Of a DNA stretch of 64,000 nt, positions 10,734 through 22,310 are shown in pieces (positions within the stretch are counted from its first letter, which is position 1; the number at the start of each line of letters is the position of its first letter). The stretch lies in the NCBI GenBank assembly GCA_002633005.1, contig NMRA01000032.1, positions 1,500,672 through 1,564,671 of the forward strand, given 5' to 3'. The position numbers and the translations under genes were made by a program. This DNA comes from Phoronis australis. Taxonomy: Eukaryota > Phoronida > Phoronidae. Under the pieces are notes generated by a model. It did not search any database, was not told the origin of the DNA, and saw only the letters and a program-made list of their open reading frames with translations.

Positions 10734-12490
10734 ATGAAGTCTCTGATCGCCAATCCGCGTAAAGAGGTCCCTCTATATGACCGCCCGGTCAAGTGGCTTG
10801 CCCAAAAACCAGTTCACGGGGAACTCAACAAAGTAATGATGTGTGCACATTTGAAATGCGACCGAAATCGTATGTTTTTAAGGAAATACTGTATTCTTAA
10901 TATTTCACATATAGGCACGTGACTTTAAGATTCGCTTATGCGGGTGCACGTGGCCATCCCCTGCGTACTGCGTGCATGTCTGCTTGCTCGTCAATCTGTT
11001 GTTCTGTCTGCTTCAGATAATACCGTTGAGCAGTTTCGTTGGTATTGCCGTGGTGGGCTGCGTCGGATACATGGGCTACGCACTCTACACCAAGCCAGAT
11101 CTTCAGTTGAGCAAGTCGAAACCGCTCAGGTTCGAAAACGTCGCACCAGAGCAAAGCACCAAGGTGAGGTGCCTGCGAAGTTTAGAATGTCCATTTGTTG
11201 TTTGGGCATTGTTCTATGTAGCGGAGGAACTTCTGAAAACAAGCTCTATAGCCCGTTTACAGAGTGTCAATTTTTGCACATATGTGCCAAGACCCATTGC
11301 CAGCTGCGGATCTAAGCTGATATCGCAAGGGGTGGGGTACAACCATTGCTTGTCTTTTTTATTCTTACACTGTCGATATTTGGGAAACGGCATGAGCACA
11401 AACCATTAACAATGTAACCATACAGGTTTAAGTACGTGTGCGGCCGTTTTTCCTAGAAAGTTCCAGTATTGGTTATAATTTTATGCAAGTGATGTTTCCA
11501 TGAAAATCTCGCGTTGCTTTTTTTTACTTTGCCTATGGCCATCATTAGGTGATTGTGTCAGCGTGGGTTATGTCATTTATTGATTGCAGAGTACTGGTAC
11601 GATTTTCATAATCCGTTTTATTACTACCTGTGAAAGCTCATATCAAACAGTTCACCAGTTTCTCCGGTTAGTTTGCAAATTTGCATTAACTTTATTTACA
11701 ACAAGAATTCATGAAAGGACAGTAAACCCGCGGCTTCTGTCAGCTTAGGCCATTCACTGCTATAAATTGGTCTCATTAGATTAGAATTTCTAGCCTTCCT
11801 ACTAATCAATAAATTATTTCTTCAGCCCAGACCCATCAGGGGAAAACACGCCTGCCTCTCGAAATATGTTCAATAAGTAAATTATAAAATTTATTTGCAC
11901 CAGTGAACTATCNGGGGGGGGGTGTTGTAAAGCCTTATTTTGCATTGGTGTTAGGTACACTGATGAATGTTCTGCAGTAATGTTATACTGGTACATTCAG
12001 GAATTATGACCATTTTGTGAATGTTATGTTGCGATATTATGCTGGTATAATGCCATGTTATGTTACAATGTTACATGTGTACAATAACGTGTTATGTTAC
12101 AAAGTTACATGTGTACAATAACATGTTATGTTACAATGTTTCATGTGTACAATGTGATGTCATGTTACATGTGTACAATGTCATGTCATGTTACAATGTT
12201 ACATGTGCACAATAACATGTTATGTTACAATGTTACATGTGTACAATGCCATGTTATGTTACATTGTTACATGTGTACAATGCCATGTTATGCTACACGT
12301 GCACAATAACATGTTATGTTACAATATTACATGTGCACAATAACATGTTATGTTACAATGTTACATGTGTTCAATGCACTCAGAATTAACATTACTAAAT
12401 ATATTTCAGCTCATCCAAATCAGCCAACAGTACAAGGCCATTCCCGAACTAGAGGCTTTGAGGAAAGAGATAGGAAGTTACAAGTCATAG
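10734..12490 (+). CDS. COXFA4/NDUFA4-family small protein, NMES1-like (three coding exons)
   Basis: Coding exons are proposed at 10734-10766, 11017-11163 and 12410-12490, giving about 86 residues. The first begins MKSLIANPRKE. The second starts IIPLSSFVG with a single transmembrane helix (GIAVVGCVGYMGYALY) and ends PEQSTK before donor AAG/GTGAGG. The third is preceded by ATATTTCAG, begins LIQISQQYK and stops at TAG. Exons 2 and 3 both keep phase 0. The order charged N-terminus, one helix, Pro-rich turn, then 'K-L-I-x-I-x-Q-Q' and a short acidic/basic tail matches NMES1 (C15orf48/COXFA4L3), a mitochondrial inner-membrane paralogue of the complex IV subunit COXFA4. The weak point is the exon-1 donor GAG/GTCCCT, which is not a good consensus. 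Exon 1 is therefore less sure than exons 2-3. Poly(A) signals lie at 12980 and 13451. Confidence 0.72.
12036..12370 (+). repeat. Minisatellite in the last intron of the NMES1-like gene
   Basis: About nine to ten copies of a ~34-36-bp unit built from ATGTTATGTTACAATGTT and ACATGTGTACAATA, with small variations and some half-units. It lies between coding exons 2 and 3, just before the last acceptor. Open frames through it are repeat artefacts (Met-Leu-Cys-Thr rich). Confidence 0.9.
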
Positions 12491-12979
12491 ACATCGCACA
12501 AAGGCACAACGTCACTCCCTCTGTACATAACTCTTATAATCCTAGTCAATTAGCCTGCATTTTAAACATGTTATGAACAACAAGATGTTTACAAACTGGG
12601 CAAATACTCGTCATATCTGTACAACTCCGTTTATTGTGAATGCATGTTTTCGTTTCCAGATACTACCGTGTATGTAGATTTCAGACGAAGCGTGACCAAT
12701 GAAACTTGTTTAAGTGACAAGAGACGAGGATCAGATGTCATATCTCAAGATGCCTTTTTATTCACTCGCAATTGTTGGAGCATAAATCCAATTTTAGGGT
12801 TGTACAAGCTGATAAAAATCTATTATTTGTTTGTAGTTGTTGAAAGCGTTTCTGTAACAGCTACAATGTGGGTTTGTGTTTTGATACATGTTGGTGGGAA
12901 TACCCTGGAGGTATGATAGATCAATAACAAATTAAATAGCTGATTTGTATCCGCAAAACTGAACGAAACTTACGGGAAC

Positions 12980-12985
12980 AATAAA
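12980..12985 (+). terminator. Poly(A) signal downstream of the NMES1-like gene
   Basis: AATAAA 490 bp after the stop codon of the last NMES1-like exon. A second AATAAA at 13451-13456 is an alternative. Which one is used cannot be told from sequence. Confidence 0.4.
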
Positions 12986-15970
12986 TATTTACGTGTATAG
13001 TTTACGGGGTTCCTGAAAACTGTCTTTTGGCTGACGCAAGGTATAGCCTCAGATACTTAGCGACCTTACTTTTGGCATCTGACAGTATCTGTATTCACTG
13101 GCCGGAAACGGCCTATGTTCTGCTTCATTGGGCACCGCCACTTGGTTAATGGTAATGTTTTGATGTGTTTTACGTGTTCCGGACTAATGTATTTCATTAG
13201 TCTGTTTGGCATTCTGGACTTATCTCCGATTTTCGTAGGTATATCTTGCTTAGGCCAAGGTGTCTTGTCTCCATGGCAGCTGCCATTTGAATCGTTGTCA
13301 GTTTTAAGTAAAATAGGCGTAGCCGGAGAAGAATTGCGGGATTATTTTTTACCGGCTCTCCAAAGTTTGTGTGCTGTGACAACGGTGCCTTACGAGATAA
13401 GTAATTTATTGGCGTTAGTATGTGAATAATTCCAGATACTTAATTTATTGAATAAAATATTATTTTTTTTCCTGAAACCGATTGTCTGAATTTCATTTGC
13501 TAACTAAAGGAAAAGTTCGAAACTTAAAGAACGCTGTCTTGGCAATATGGCCACTACCTTGGGGTATCCCGTCTCGGAACACAATAGGTAGCGTAGATTG
13601 TTTAAATTTTGTGGTCCTCCTAAAACCCCGGGGTCTTGAAATAAAGCAAAACGACACTTCTCGTTTGATTTTTCCGATTATACTGTGGTACGACAAGAGC
13701 TCTTAGATGGTATTTTTGACTCGTCAATACTTTCTTGTTTTATCTTGCTTTGAAGTTACCGGAAGAATGCATTTTTGACCCGCCGCTGGAGCGCTCCATA
13801 TAACTGATTTCCACTATAAATGGACGACCTTGGTGTTGCCCCAACTACCGGATGGCATGATGCCAAGTGCTAAATGAAGAAGGTCTTTTTAGCGATTCCT
13901 AATGAAACACAAACATACTAATGAAAATTGATAACTTTCATGAGGTAACAAATTAACTTCCTTGCAGTAAGTTACGTAACCCTCACCAAGTATGGTGTGA
14001 AAGCCAATGTAGGGAAAGTTCAATAACACTAGACCTCGCTAAAATGCCAGACATCGCGAAATTATGCGAAATTTTACCGTGTATTTAAAATGAGAGCACG
14101 TGACTTTGGCTAGATTTTTCTCGCCGCGAAACCGCTGCTGAACTCTACCCAGGAGAGTTTTACGTGCATGCGAGAATATCGTAAAAAACGCAAGATATCG
14201 CTTTGTATCATAGCGAAGTACGTACACTGCTAGCGCAATTCCTTCGCGTCTACGGAACTCTACCATTGAGACCCAACTTGACCAAGTTTTGATTTAGGCC
14301 ACTTATAGTTCTAAAATTGACCTTATCTCTTTCCTCACCCAGTTTCAATGTGATTTCTGTTATCGGGAAGTGATAAACCTTACTTTTCAGATCACGGTGA
14401 CCTGAAATTTTATTAGCTTGGTCTCAATCTACAACTATTAAGGTCTTTCGGAGCCCTGAAAGCGCCTCTATTTTTGATTCAATTTGAGACGATTTTGGCC
14501 AAAATTAAATCTGGTTTTTTGAGAGAGAGCACGGGTTTCACGGAAGTTGCAAGTACTAACTTAAAATATACAGGACACACAGAAATAACACTCAATTTAG
14601 GTAAACTATGCGTCTATGCAAAGAATAGCTGTCTGCGCCTATTAAAATCGAGTTATATTACACCGCATATGCGCCGCGTATTTAGGCCCACGGCGCCAAT
14701 CTCCAAATAATGTATTTTTTTTTCCGTTGTTTCCCATATAGACACAGATCAGTGTCCTTACACGCGCGTCCGTTGCTGTGGATATAGGCGCGCGCATTGT
14801 CCTTGACAAAACTGCAGGCTTGCCAATGCGTTCTATTAGTTTCGCTTGTGAAATTTCACGCTATTAGAAGGAATAGCCGTGATTAACTGTTGCAAATTCT
14901 TTTCAATGATTTCACATACCCGTGAATGATGAGCAAGACTAACAGACTGTCTATAGACTACATTATTAATTGAAGCATATCTGAATAATGTATAACGTCT
15001 AGAAGGGAATGAAAGAAATCAATAACCTTCCGAATAAAAACAGTGAAAATGCCAACAGTTTCCAGCAAAAACGGACTGCGTGTCTTAGAAACGAAATTGG
15101 AATTGGGCCTTTAACACTAATGACGTCGGTCTCCTAATATTCCTTACCCGGGTGATAGGATTCTATTCCCGCTACCAGCAAGAATATAGAAACCATCGGT
15201 GACTAAAGAAAACGCTTCAGAGCAAATTAAAAAATGGCGCATACCTGTGACTTAACTTGCCAAGAAAATCAGCAATAATCACAATAATATAGAAGGTCGG
15301 TTGAGCGCGGTAATATTTCTAAATCCCACTTCGCTTCCGTTAAGAATTTAACATTGCCAGACAAAAAAGGGGCGAAATGGAACTTTTTAAAGCTTTTTAC
15401 AATACGAACGTATACACGCACTAGCGGATCATGTTGTGAACGCCATCTTGAACAAGAAGTGCCTTCTGAACATGTGACAAACCGACTCTTCATTGTTACT
15501 TGAGACCAGTGATCGTCGTACAAAATGACACGCCGTGATAAGCCAGCTTATTGCCGGAGCCTGAACTCGAGCAAAACTATCCTTTTTTTCCAAGTTCAGA
15601 AATCACCTCTAATGACTAAGGAACCATTTGACTGAGACCAAATTCGTGGATCAAACTATTTAAGTTTAATTTTTGACGGAAGGTGGGGAGGCTCTTTGAA
15701 TTCAATGACCATTGCTAACACAAGGGACGCGCCTGACGTATACTCGGTTTAAAGTGATATTGGCTTTAAAGCGGGCTTTAGTTGGCGGCAACTCTTGCCT
15801 GAGGTGTAGGACTATTTCATCAGTTTTCTAATGGCTAAAAAAACAATCCACAACGGGTCCTCAGTGACTTCGAGGCTCGATTTTACACTATGTCTCAGAA
15901 AAGTGAACGGTATATGTTTTTTTAAATGATATAGCAATGCATCGGCTCAAAACAAAATTATTGGTTCACA
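12986..15970. other. Intergenic, no gene recognised
   Basis: A 104-codon + strand frame at 13115-13429 is the longest, has no recognisable domain and sits near the second possible poly(A) signal. No repeat shared with other parts of the window was noticed. Confidence 0.4.
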
Positions 15971-15971
15971 T

Positions 15972-16066
15972 GGCAGAGAGGCCACAGGGCACGGCCCCAC
16001 TTAATGTTCGGAGGGGTTTGCCTGGTCCAAGCACAAGTCGTGAGGTTCGACTCCTCAAAGCCGTTT
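15972..16066 (+). pseudogene. Possible tRNA-like relic with B box
   Basis: GGTTCGACTCC at 16044-16054 fits the Pol III B box, and GAGG/CCTC can form a T stem around it. A GGCAGAGAGGCC segment 70 bp upstream resembles an A-box/D-arm of a long-variable-arm (Leu/Ser type) tRNA. The acceptor and anticodon stems do not pair convincingly. It may be chance. Confidence 0.25.
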
Positions 16067-16471
16067 CATTTCAACCAATGGGAATGACTGGAAAGTTTTG
16101 GCGTCCGTTTCACCACTGTAACTAATGAGAAGCCATGATAAACAACATTCAACGGAGCTACCGTTCGTAGCACCGTAAAAGAGTGTAGAGACCGTAGAGA
16201 TTATTGTTACTTGTTGTATTGTTACATATTATATTATGTTGTTACTATTTATTAATTCACTATAACTTTTAAATTATTTACTGTGGCCGCATCCTGACTG
16301 TTGTGGGGAAATGGGAACGCTTTTTTTACGAATTGCGGAACGAAATAACAAAATTTACTGTTCATAAGTAACCTTCATTAATAGTCTGGATGTGTGTATC
16401 CATCTTAACAACAACAAATTAGCTGTCAATCTATCACTTTAATCTAATAGTAATGATCAGAGCCCTAGAAG

Positions 16472-16695
16472 CATGGGCGCATCCAGTGGCAAATTGGGCA
16501 AAAAGGTCTGCCTCAATGAAACAAAAAGCCCGAGCAAACGAGAGAAAAGTCCACAAAGTACACAGAAATTCGGCGCGGATGCGCAATTCGTAGAGTGGTT
16601 CGGGTTTTTTAGCCCCCGTTGATTTTTCTCAGTAGAAGGTCCGCGTACCGAGAAATTCGACCTCCCTCTTTATTTTAGGCTGGGTACGCGCATAA
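16472..16695. mobile_element. MITE copy 2 (same family as 6134-6400)
   Basis: Collinear with the copy at 6134-6400 from CATGGGCGCATCCAG to GGCTGGGTACGCGCAT. The ends are imperfect inverted repeats (ATGGGCGCATCCAG against ATGCGCGTACCCAG). It is non-coding, and internal deletions make it shorter than copy 1. Confidence 0.7.
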
Positions 16696-18239
16696 TAACG
16701 CATTGCGTTGCTCTTGTTTGCAAATCATTGAGCAGCTCCTGTTATAGTCTGATGCACGCGTATGAGTAGCTAAAATTCACTTATGTGGTAATAGTGGACG
16801 TGAGTTGGACACCAGCCTACTGCAACATTTTTGTGGGTCCACAAAATTTCCCTTGATCTGTCAACAGATTCTCAGGATGAAACTTCACACCGAAGTTTAT
16901 GTCTGGGATGCGCCAGTACCACTTGATTTCCAGACGAATTTAAGTATCGTGTTAGTCCGTTTTTAACAAAACATAGCGTGGCCAACAAGTGTCAAAACGG
17001 CTCAAAAGTGTTTAGCGAAACAGGACATACAGATGTGGCTGAGGTGCGTCGGCCTTGGTCGATTTTCGTGCAATTAGTTTGAGGTGCACATTTCTTTTCT
17101 ATCGTACGTGGCATGGACGTCTGTTACATTATTTTAATCGTATGGCTTCGTAGCCTAATTTACCACAGAAATGCACTTGAAGGAATTGTTCCGTTATTAA
17201 AGGCTCTCTGAGCCTTACAGCCGTCGGCGGGTACTTCAGTAGTATGTCGTTTTTTTAATTTTTGTTTTGAGAAGGGTCTTAAACATCAAATCCAGAAATA
17301 AACGCAACACTTCTTGTTTACTATAAGTACGTGGTTATACTCTATAGTCAGAATGGATCTCATGAGTGTTATTTTGGTTTAATAAGCGGCTTCGTTCTTA
17401 CTTTGAAGTTAGTCACTGATTTTTCACACGGCGCAATTGTAAACTAATGTGCCCTTAGCAAACGACTGATAGTCAACTCAATGAAATTCTGATAAAAACG
17501 ACTTTTCTCCGGTTCGAGAACTGGAGGGTGTCAAAAACATGTCTCCAGATGGACTGTGTATTCAATAGGAATCTAGACTCAGTTCTTAGTGTTTTTTTTG
17601 GGGGGGGGGTGGCGGCATACAATATAGATTTACTGGAGTGCAATCAGGAATTTCGTTGACTACCCCCATATCAGTGGCTACCCATTTCAGATCCCACCTG
17701 TATTGACACGGATCCAGGGGGTCAAGACCCGGCCCACCGCTCGAATGTACTAGGATGTCCGAATTTTTAGGGATGAATTTTCGAAAAAAGGTCTGGATGT
17801 CTGTTTGGATGTTGCAGGGGGGACGTCTTTTTTACATATGTTTTTGTTGGTGCTTCCAGTGAGTTCCTGGCAGGACGTGTATCTGCCCCCCTCCAATCGC
17901 TCATACGTCAGGTCACCACTGATTAGTCAGCTCCAGCTTGAGATGTATTTCCCGTAATTTTTATTGGGCTTTGCTGCCCGAATTTTTTCTCAAATTACTC
18001 GAGTTTTCGTCAGTATTTTTGCAAGACACCGCTCATATTTAGTTACTATCGATATTTTAAACAAAAGACACTCCAAAATTTTAAATTTGACACAATAAAA
18101 TCGTACACGATTGTCACGCCTACTCCCGTACTTTCTCATCGCACACGCTCGCTAAGTGTCACTTCTGTCTATGAAACAATATTGGATGCTGGTAACTCTT
18201 CCTTATATGTTGTTGACTAAATAATTTCATTTTGCTCAG
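16696..18239. other. Spacer upstream of the HTD2-like exon
   Basis: It contains G-homopolymers near 17600 and a fragment CACGGATCCAGGGGG near 17709 that resembles an end of the GGCGGATCC MITE family. No coding exon was recognised. An RPP14-type exon, which would precede HTD2 in a bicistronic gene, was looked for and not seen. Confidence 0.35.
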
Positions 18240-18292
18240 CTGTGAACAGTGTTTCCAAAGAAGCTGTTGGCGGCGCTGCTGTATATCTAAAC

Positions 18293-18573
18293 ATGGCGAC
18301 CCCCATACGTTTCGTGAATCGACTGTTTTATTGTCGAGCATTTTCCGCGCCACTACCCGGTATGCAGACTTTTAAAGTATTCTGCAGCAACGAGTCCACT
18401 CAACGGAAAATTTGCATAGGTGATAGTGCCGAAATGACTCGGGTATTCACAGATGAAGACGTCAAAACATTTGCAAGCTTAGTTTGTGATAACAACCCAA
18501 TTCACACAGACGGGCAATATGCCAAGAGCTCCAGATTTCGAGGACCAGTTGTTCATGGAATACTCGTTACAGG
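18293..18573 (+). CDS. HTD2-like mitochondrial hydroxyacyl-thioester dehydratase, N-terminal part
   Basis: The exon follows a good acceptor (TTTCATTTTGCTCAG ending at 18239). The first ATG in frame is at 18293, and the exon ends at donor GG/GTAATA (GT at 18574, phase 2), giving 93 codons plus two bases. The first ~35 residues are basic and Ser/Phe rich, as in a mitochondrial presequence. Then come FTDEDVKTFASLVCDNNPIH, YAKSSRF and VVHGILVTG, the start of a MaoC/hotdog fold. The Asp-x-x-Pro-x-His of the (R)-hydratase active site is present. The family (HTD2, mitochondrial type II fatty acid synthesis) continues with LIS-x-x-LGT and a second half of about 80 residues. I could not find that exon downstream. 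If unspliced, the frame stops at once (TAA at 18575). It is either the first coding exon of a normal gene or a broken copy. Confidence 0.75.
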
Positions 18574-18969
18574 GTAATAGGAATGCACAAAACATGCATT
18601 TGGTCATTCAACCCTCCATCTGGCATATATTTAGATGCCCTCCTTGCGTTTTGTTTTGCCAACCTATAATGGGGCTATTCGGAGAATTCTCCTCGCCGTG
18701 TCGCTGCTGTACTAGTGGTGATTGAATTGCGCATGCGTGGCTGTCTGCATGTAAACAACTGGTAAAAGATGGAATTTTTATCAAAATACGTCGTCGCGCT
18801 AAGCCTTATTACTGCTAATTTCCCTGGTGCAAGTCTTCGAAAAGTGGACACAAATTCCCAAAAGACCTAAGGTTACTATATTCGTGGACAATTGCGGTAA
18901 ACAGGGTCAACTAACTGACATCGGCCTAAACCAGCCTACCATTAGCAGGGCTCTTATGTATACGTGGGA

Positions 18970-19319
18970 CAGTGGCGGATCTAGGATATCACAAGGGGGG
19001 CAACATTTTGTCTGTAAACATTTGCGCAAAGCAGGATTGTAGATGCGCATAGCACCGAATGGGGAGAGGTCTAAAAATCACGCATTTTCCTTGATTCCTG
19101 AAGTATTATCCAAGAAAATAAGGAAAAAAACGAGAACGTATCAAACAGGAAAAACTGATATAACCCCAGACTTGATCTCACCACTGCACCACCACGATTT
19201 CACTCCTAATTTGATACTAAGAGACTTACTTGTTTATGGTCCACAGCGTTTGCGGCAGCCAAGGGGGGGGGGGGGNNNNNNNNNNNNNNNNNNNCCCCCC
19301 CCCCTAAATTCGCCTGTGG
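18970..19319. mobile_element. GGCGGATCT-type MITE with assembly gap inside
   Basis: It begins CAGTGGCGGATCTAGGA, followed by an interrupted GGGGGG run, and ends CCCCTAAATTCGCCTGTGG, which inverts to a close match of the start. The same termini recur at 54745-54942 and 60318-60462. The short hyphenated TIRs and non-coding interior fit a hAT-like MITE. Confidence 0.55.
19276..19294. other. Assembly gap (19 N) between poly-G and poly-C
   Basis: Nineteen N flanked by a 13-G run on the left and a 10-C run on the right. The gap lies within the MITE at 18970-19319. Single Ns at 11913 and 54909 also sit at G or C runs. Confidence 0.95.
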
Positions 19320-20867
19320 TAGGATAAGACTGAGTAAGCTGTTTTGATTACACAACCGCAAAACTGTAGTTCTTTGTGCAAAGTCTTCTTGCTTAAACTG
19401 AGTACTTTTCATCATTTTTTTAGCTCTTTCGATATTTTCAGGATAAATTGCATGAGGTGAGTATGCTTTCGAACACACACACCATCAGGAAGTACAACAA
19501 TGCCCGTTTTCCATCACGGACCCGGCTCCTTTCATAATGTATCACGTACCAGAGATCTATGATTCTGAAATTTATCTCCCTGAATTCGATGACGGGAAGT
19601 GTGTACGGAGTGTTGATTCGAAACTCTGTATCCAAGAATATGTACGATTTACGCTGCTTAATTATGGCCGAACTTGGCCTCACAATAGGCCTACCTAATG
19701 ACCTGGACGAGGCTAAACATTTCTGTATAACCCTCAGAGGCGCATTTTATATATTTGCGACATAAAAAATATCAAATGTTCGGAACACAACTATTGCGAA
19801 CGAACTTCACAGATCATTTTTACAAAACTCTTACTATATCGTAGTAGGCTACATGTAGGACCTGTGTTCTCTGATCATGTATTTTCCATTTTGTGTGTGA
19901 TAGCCTCAAACGTGTTAGGAAACTGAATTTAATACATCTTTTGTAAATTGTAAAAGGTTGGACGAATTCTGTCTTTGACTTGGCTCTCCGCCTTTAAGAT
20001 GTCTTGAAACACCATGTAACACTGCACCACCGTTATTTCAGTCATTGTTTGATTGGAAATACATGTACATGTTAGTGTTTCTAGGAGTCCACAAAATACT
20101 CACACTTAACGCAACGCGGTAGTTTTAATTCAGTTCCCCACCACCATCGTTAATAATTTAACATTTAGCCATTGTGGTGAATACTTCTGGCTACGCTAAT
20201 GCAAATAAAGAAAATGCATTTGTTACTGTTTGAAATCAGTACATTTTTGAGGCACGTTGCTGAATGTTTGAACCTTCAGCTTGACGCAATTACCGCTGCG
20301 AGATATTTTAAAATGTGGCTCGCCTAATTTACAAAATTTTCATCATAAAGGCGACAGATTTCTTTATTCTTGTTCCGAAATTTTTGGTCAAAAAACTGAA
20401 ATGGCTTCGATGTTGAAAAGGAAGAGAAAACCTACCACAATCGTCCAACGCGACGCTACTGCTCCATAAACATCCAGTTCCAATGTCTTGAAAATTTTAA
20501 TCACGTGCTCGGATGGTCTACGGAATATTTTTGCCATCAGTTCTTGACCATCAAGGGTTTGTTTTGACATGAACTCTTTCAGTTTATGTTGACGGCAATG
20601 ATTGGGACACGGCCAGTTCGAAATGACGAACAATTCAGTTCAAAGTTATAATTCTAGCTTGAAGTGTGTTCTAAGTTGACTTGATCTAATAAGCGCTACT
20701 CAGGACATTGCAATGTGTCTGTCTGATGTTTGCAACCCGTACATTCGAAATATTTAACAAAACGACCATAAAAGATAAATGTTCAAGGATACAATGACTC
20801 TTCCGACTCATGCATAAAGTTTGTTAACTGTAGCAAATAGTCAAATGAAAGCAGAAACATAAAAATC
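19320..20867. other. Spacer between convergent genes
   Basis: A minus-strand open frame at 20388-20633 contains a fairly protein-like stretch (KQTLDGQELMAKIF and VIKIFKTLELDVYG) followed by a possible donor GTAGGTTTT. No family is recognised. Otherwise nothing was seen; an AATAAA on the + strand near 20203 could end the HTD2-like transcript. Confidence 0.3.
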
Positions 20868-20877
20868 TTTATTTATT
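20868..20877 (-). terminator. Poly(A) signals, probable end of the LRR-Roc-COR transcript
   Basis: Two overlapping AATAAA hexamers read on the minus strand (TTTATTTATT on the + strand). They are the first good minus-strand signals after the last coding exon at 24132 and would give a 3' UTR of about 3.25 kb. Confidence 0.45.
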
Positions 20878-21770
20878 TTAAACAGATAAACGTTTATATA
20901 CGTCAAATACAGATAAAAACCGCACTATACATACATCATACCATGCATGAGGAATCGCGAGAGCAACAGACTTCCATTAAGGGGAAGCCCATTTCCCAAT
21001 AGCTGAAGTTTGAATTCAGGATGTTCGAATCCCTGAACTGGGAATAGCTATCGTACTTACATCCGAAGCAATGGTCTGATGTCCATTGCACATTAAAAAG
21101 GTCTCCATCAAATGTATTATTTTACCTATGAGCCATTGGATTATATCCAGGATTTGCCAACTTCGGATGATTCAACATGTATGATCACTAGGTTGAAAAG
21201 ATGTAGTTTAACAGAACAAGTTTTATTTTACGTAAATCTGCTTGGTCCCCTTTCATCATTCATAACACCCTGCTTGGTCACCTTTCATCATTCATAACAC
21301 CCTTTGTCAAAGCGCCCGCCCATGTGTTGTGAGCTAGCATACAGCAGGTGGTAATATGTCCAAGAAGAAGTGTGAAATCATATCTCAGAGCTAACATCTT
21401 ACAAAATGCATAAAGGTAGTTTCTTATCCATCATATTCAATGTTTTGAAACACAATTTTAAATTGTAATATCCTTAGTTTTGCTTAGACAGTTTCACAGT
21501 TTTCAGACACCGAGTTTATAAGTCTTGGACATGTAACAATCACATTAAGGCTTTTCATTCTGCAACTGAGAACCTTAGTAGCTGCCTGAACAGAGACACA
21601 CTAATTTGTAAACACTCTTTGCAGTTGGCACAATACTTATTTAGAAGAGGGAAAGTTAAATTAACACAGCAAGTACATTCTCGTCATGCAAATCTTTCAT
21701 AAAAAGTCACACGTCTGTCATGAAGGATCACGTACAAAGTCCTACATCCACCATTTCAAGCCACATACTC

Positions 21771-21870
21771 ACCGGGGCGTTTCAAGCCTCATTCACACTA
21801 GGGCGTTTCAAGCCTCATTCACACTAGGGCATTTCAAGCCTCATTCACACTAGGGCATTTCGAGCTTCAC
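21771..21870. repeat. Tandem ~25-bp repeat, about four units
   Basis: Units read TTTCAAGCCTCATTCACAC followed by TAGGGC, nearly identical for the first three and degraded in the fourth. Confidence 0.85.
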
Positions 21871-22019
21871 GAGTTTCACACTATCTCAGGATATTTCAAG
21901 CACACTGGAATATCTCAAGCATCACCCACACTAAAATATTTAAAAAATCAACAATTTCATACTGATCTTCACGCTTCACACAAACAAAATATACATATAG
22001 AGCTTGGCTGTAGACCAAA

Positions 22020-22310
22020 CGCCAGTCTCAACCTGAGACTCTAAAATATTTCAAACTTCAAAAGTTTCATACTAATTTCCACACTTCACATCTATAAAAA
22101 AACTTCAAAAGTTTCATACTTATTTTCACACTTGTTCACACAAACAAACAATACATAAAGCTTGGCTGTGGACAAAACGCCAGTCTCATTCTGAGACACT
22201 AAAATATTTCAAACTTCAAAAGTTTCATTCTTATTTCCACACTTCACACCTATGTTTCAAACTTCAAAAGTTTCATACTTATTTCCACACTTCACACCTA
22301 TAAACAATGC
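22020..22310. repeat. Tandem repeat, ~100-bp diverged units
   Basis: Repeats of CTTCAAAAGTTTCATACTTA followed by TTTCCACACTTCACACCTAT, interspersed with AAGCTTGGCTGTGGAC and GCCAGTCTCA blocks. A further, more diverged copy precedes it from about 21940. Confidence 0.75.

Noticed and set aside
11434-11460. GTGTGCGG in the second coding intron of the NMES1-like gene, identical to the 5' end of miR-147
   Set aside because: The downstream bases do not follow miR-147 and no complementary arm lies within hairpin distance on either side. Probably chance.
12094-12576. Open frames of 71 and 86 codons through the intronic minisatellite
   Set aside because: Translation of tandem repeat units (periodic Met-Leu-Cys-Thr). 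No coding signal apart from the real exon 12410-12490, which uses a defined acceptor.
18242-18292. Upstream GTG start for the HTD2-like exon
   Set aside because: The exon opens at an acceptor and the ATG at 18293 gives a normal mitochondrial presequence. A GTG start is not expected in an animal nuclear gene.
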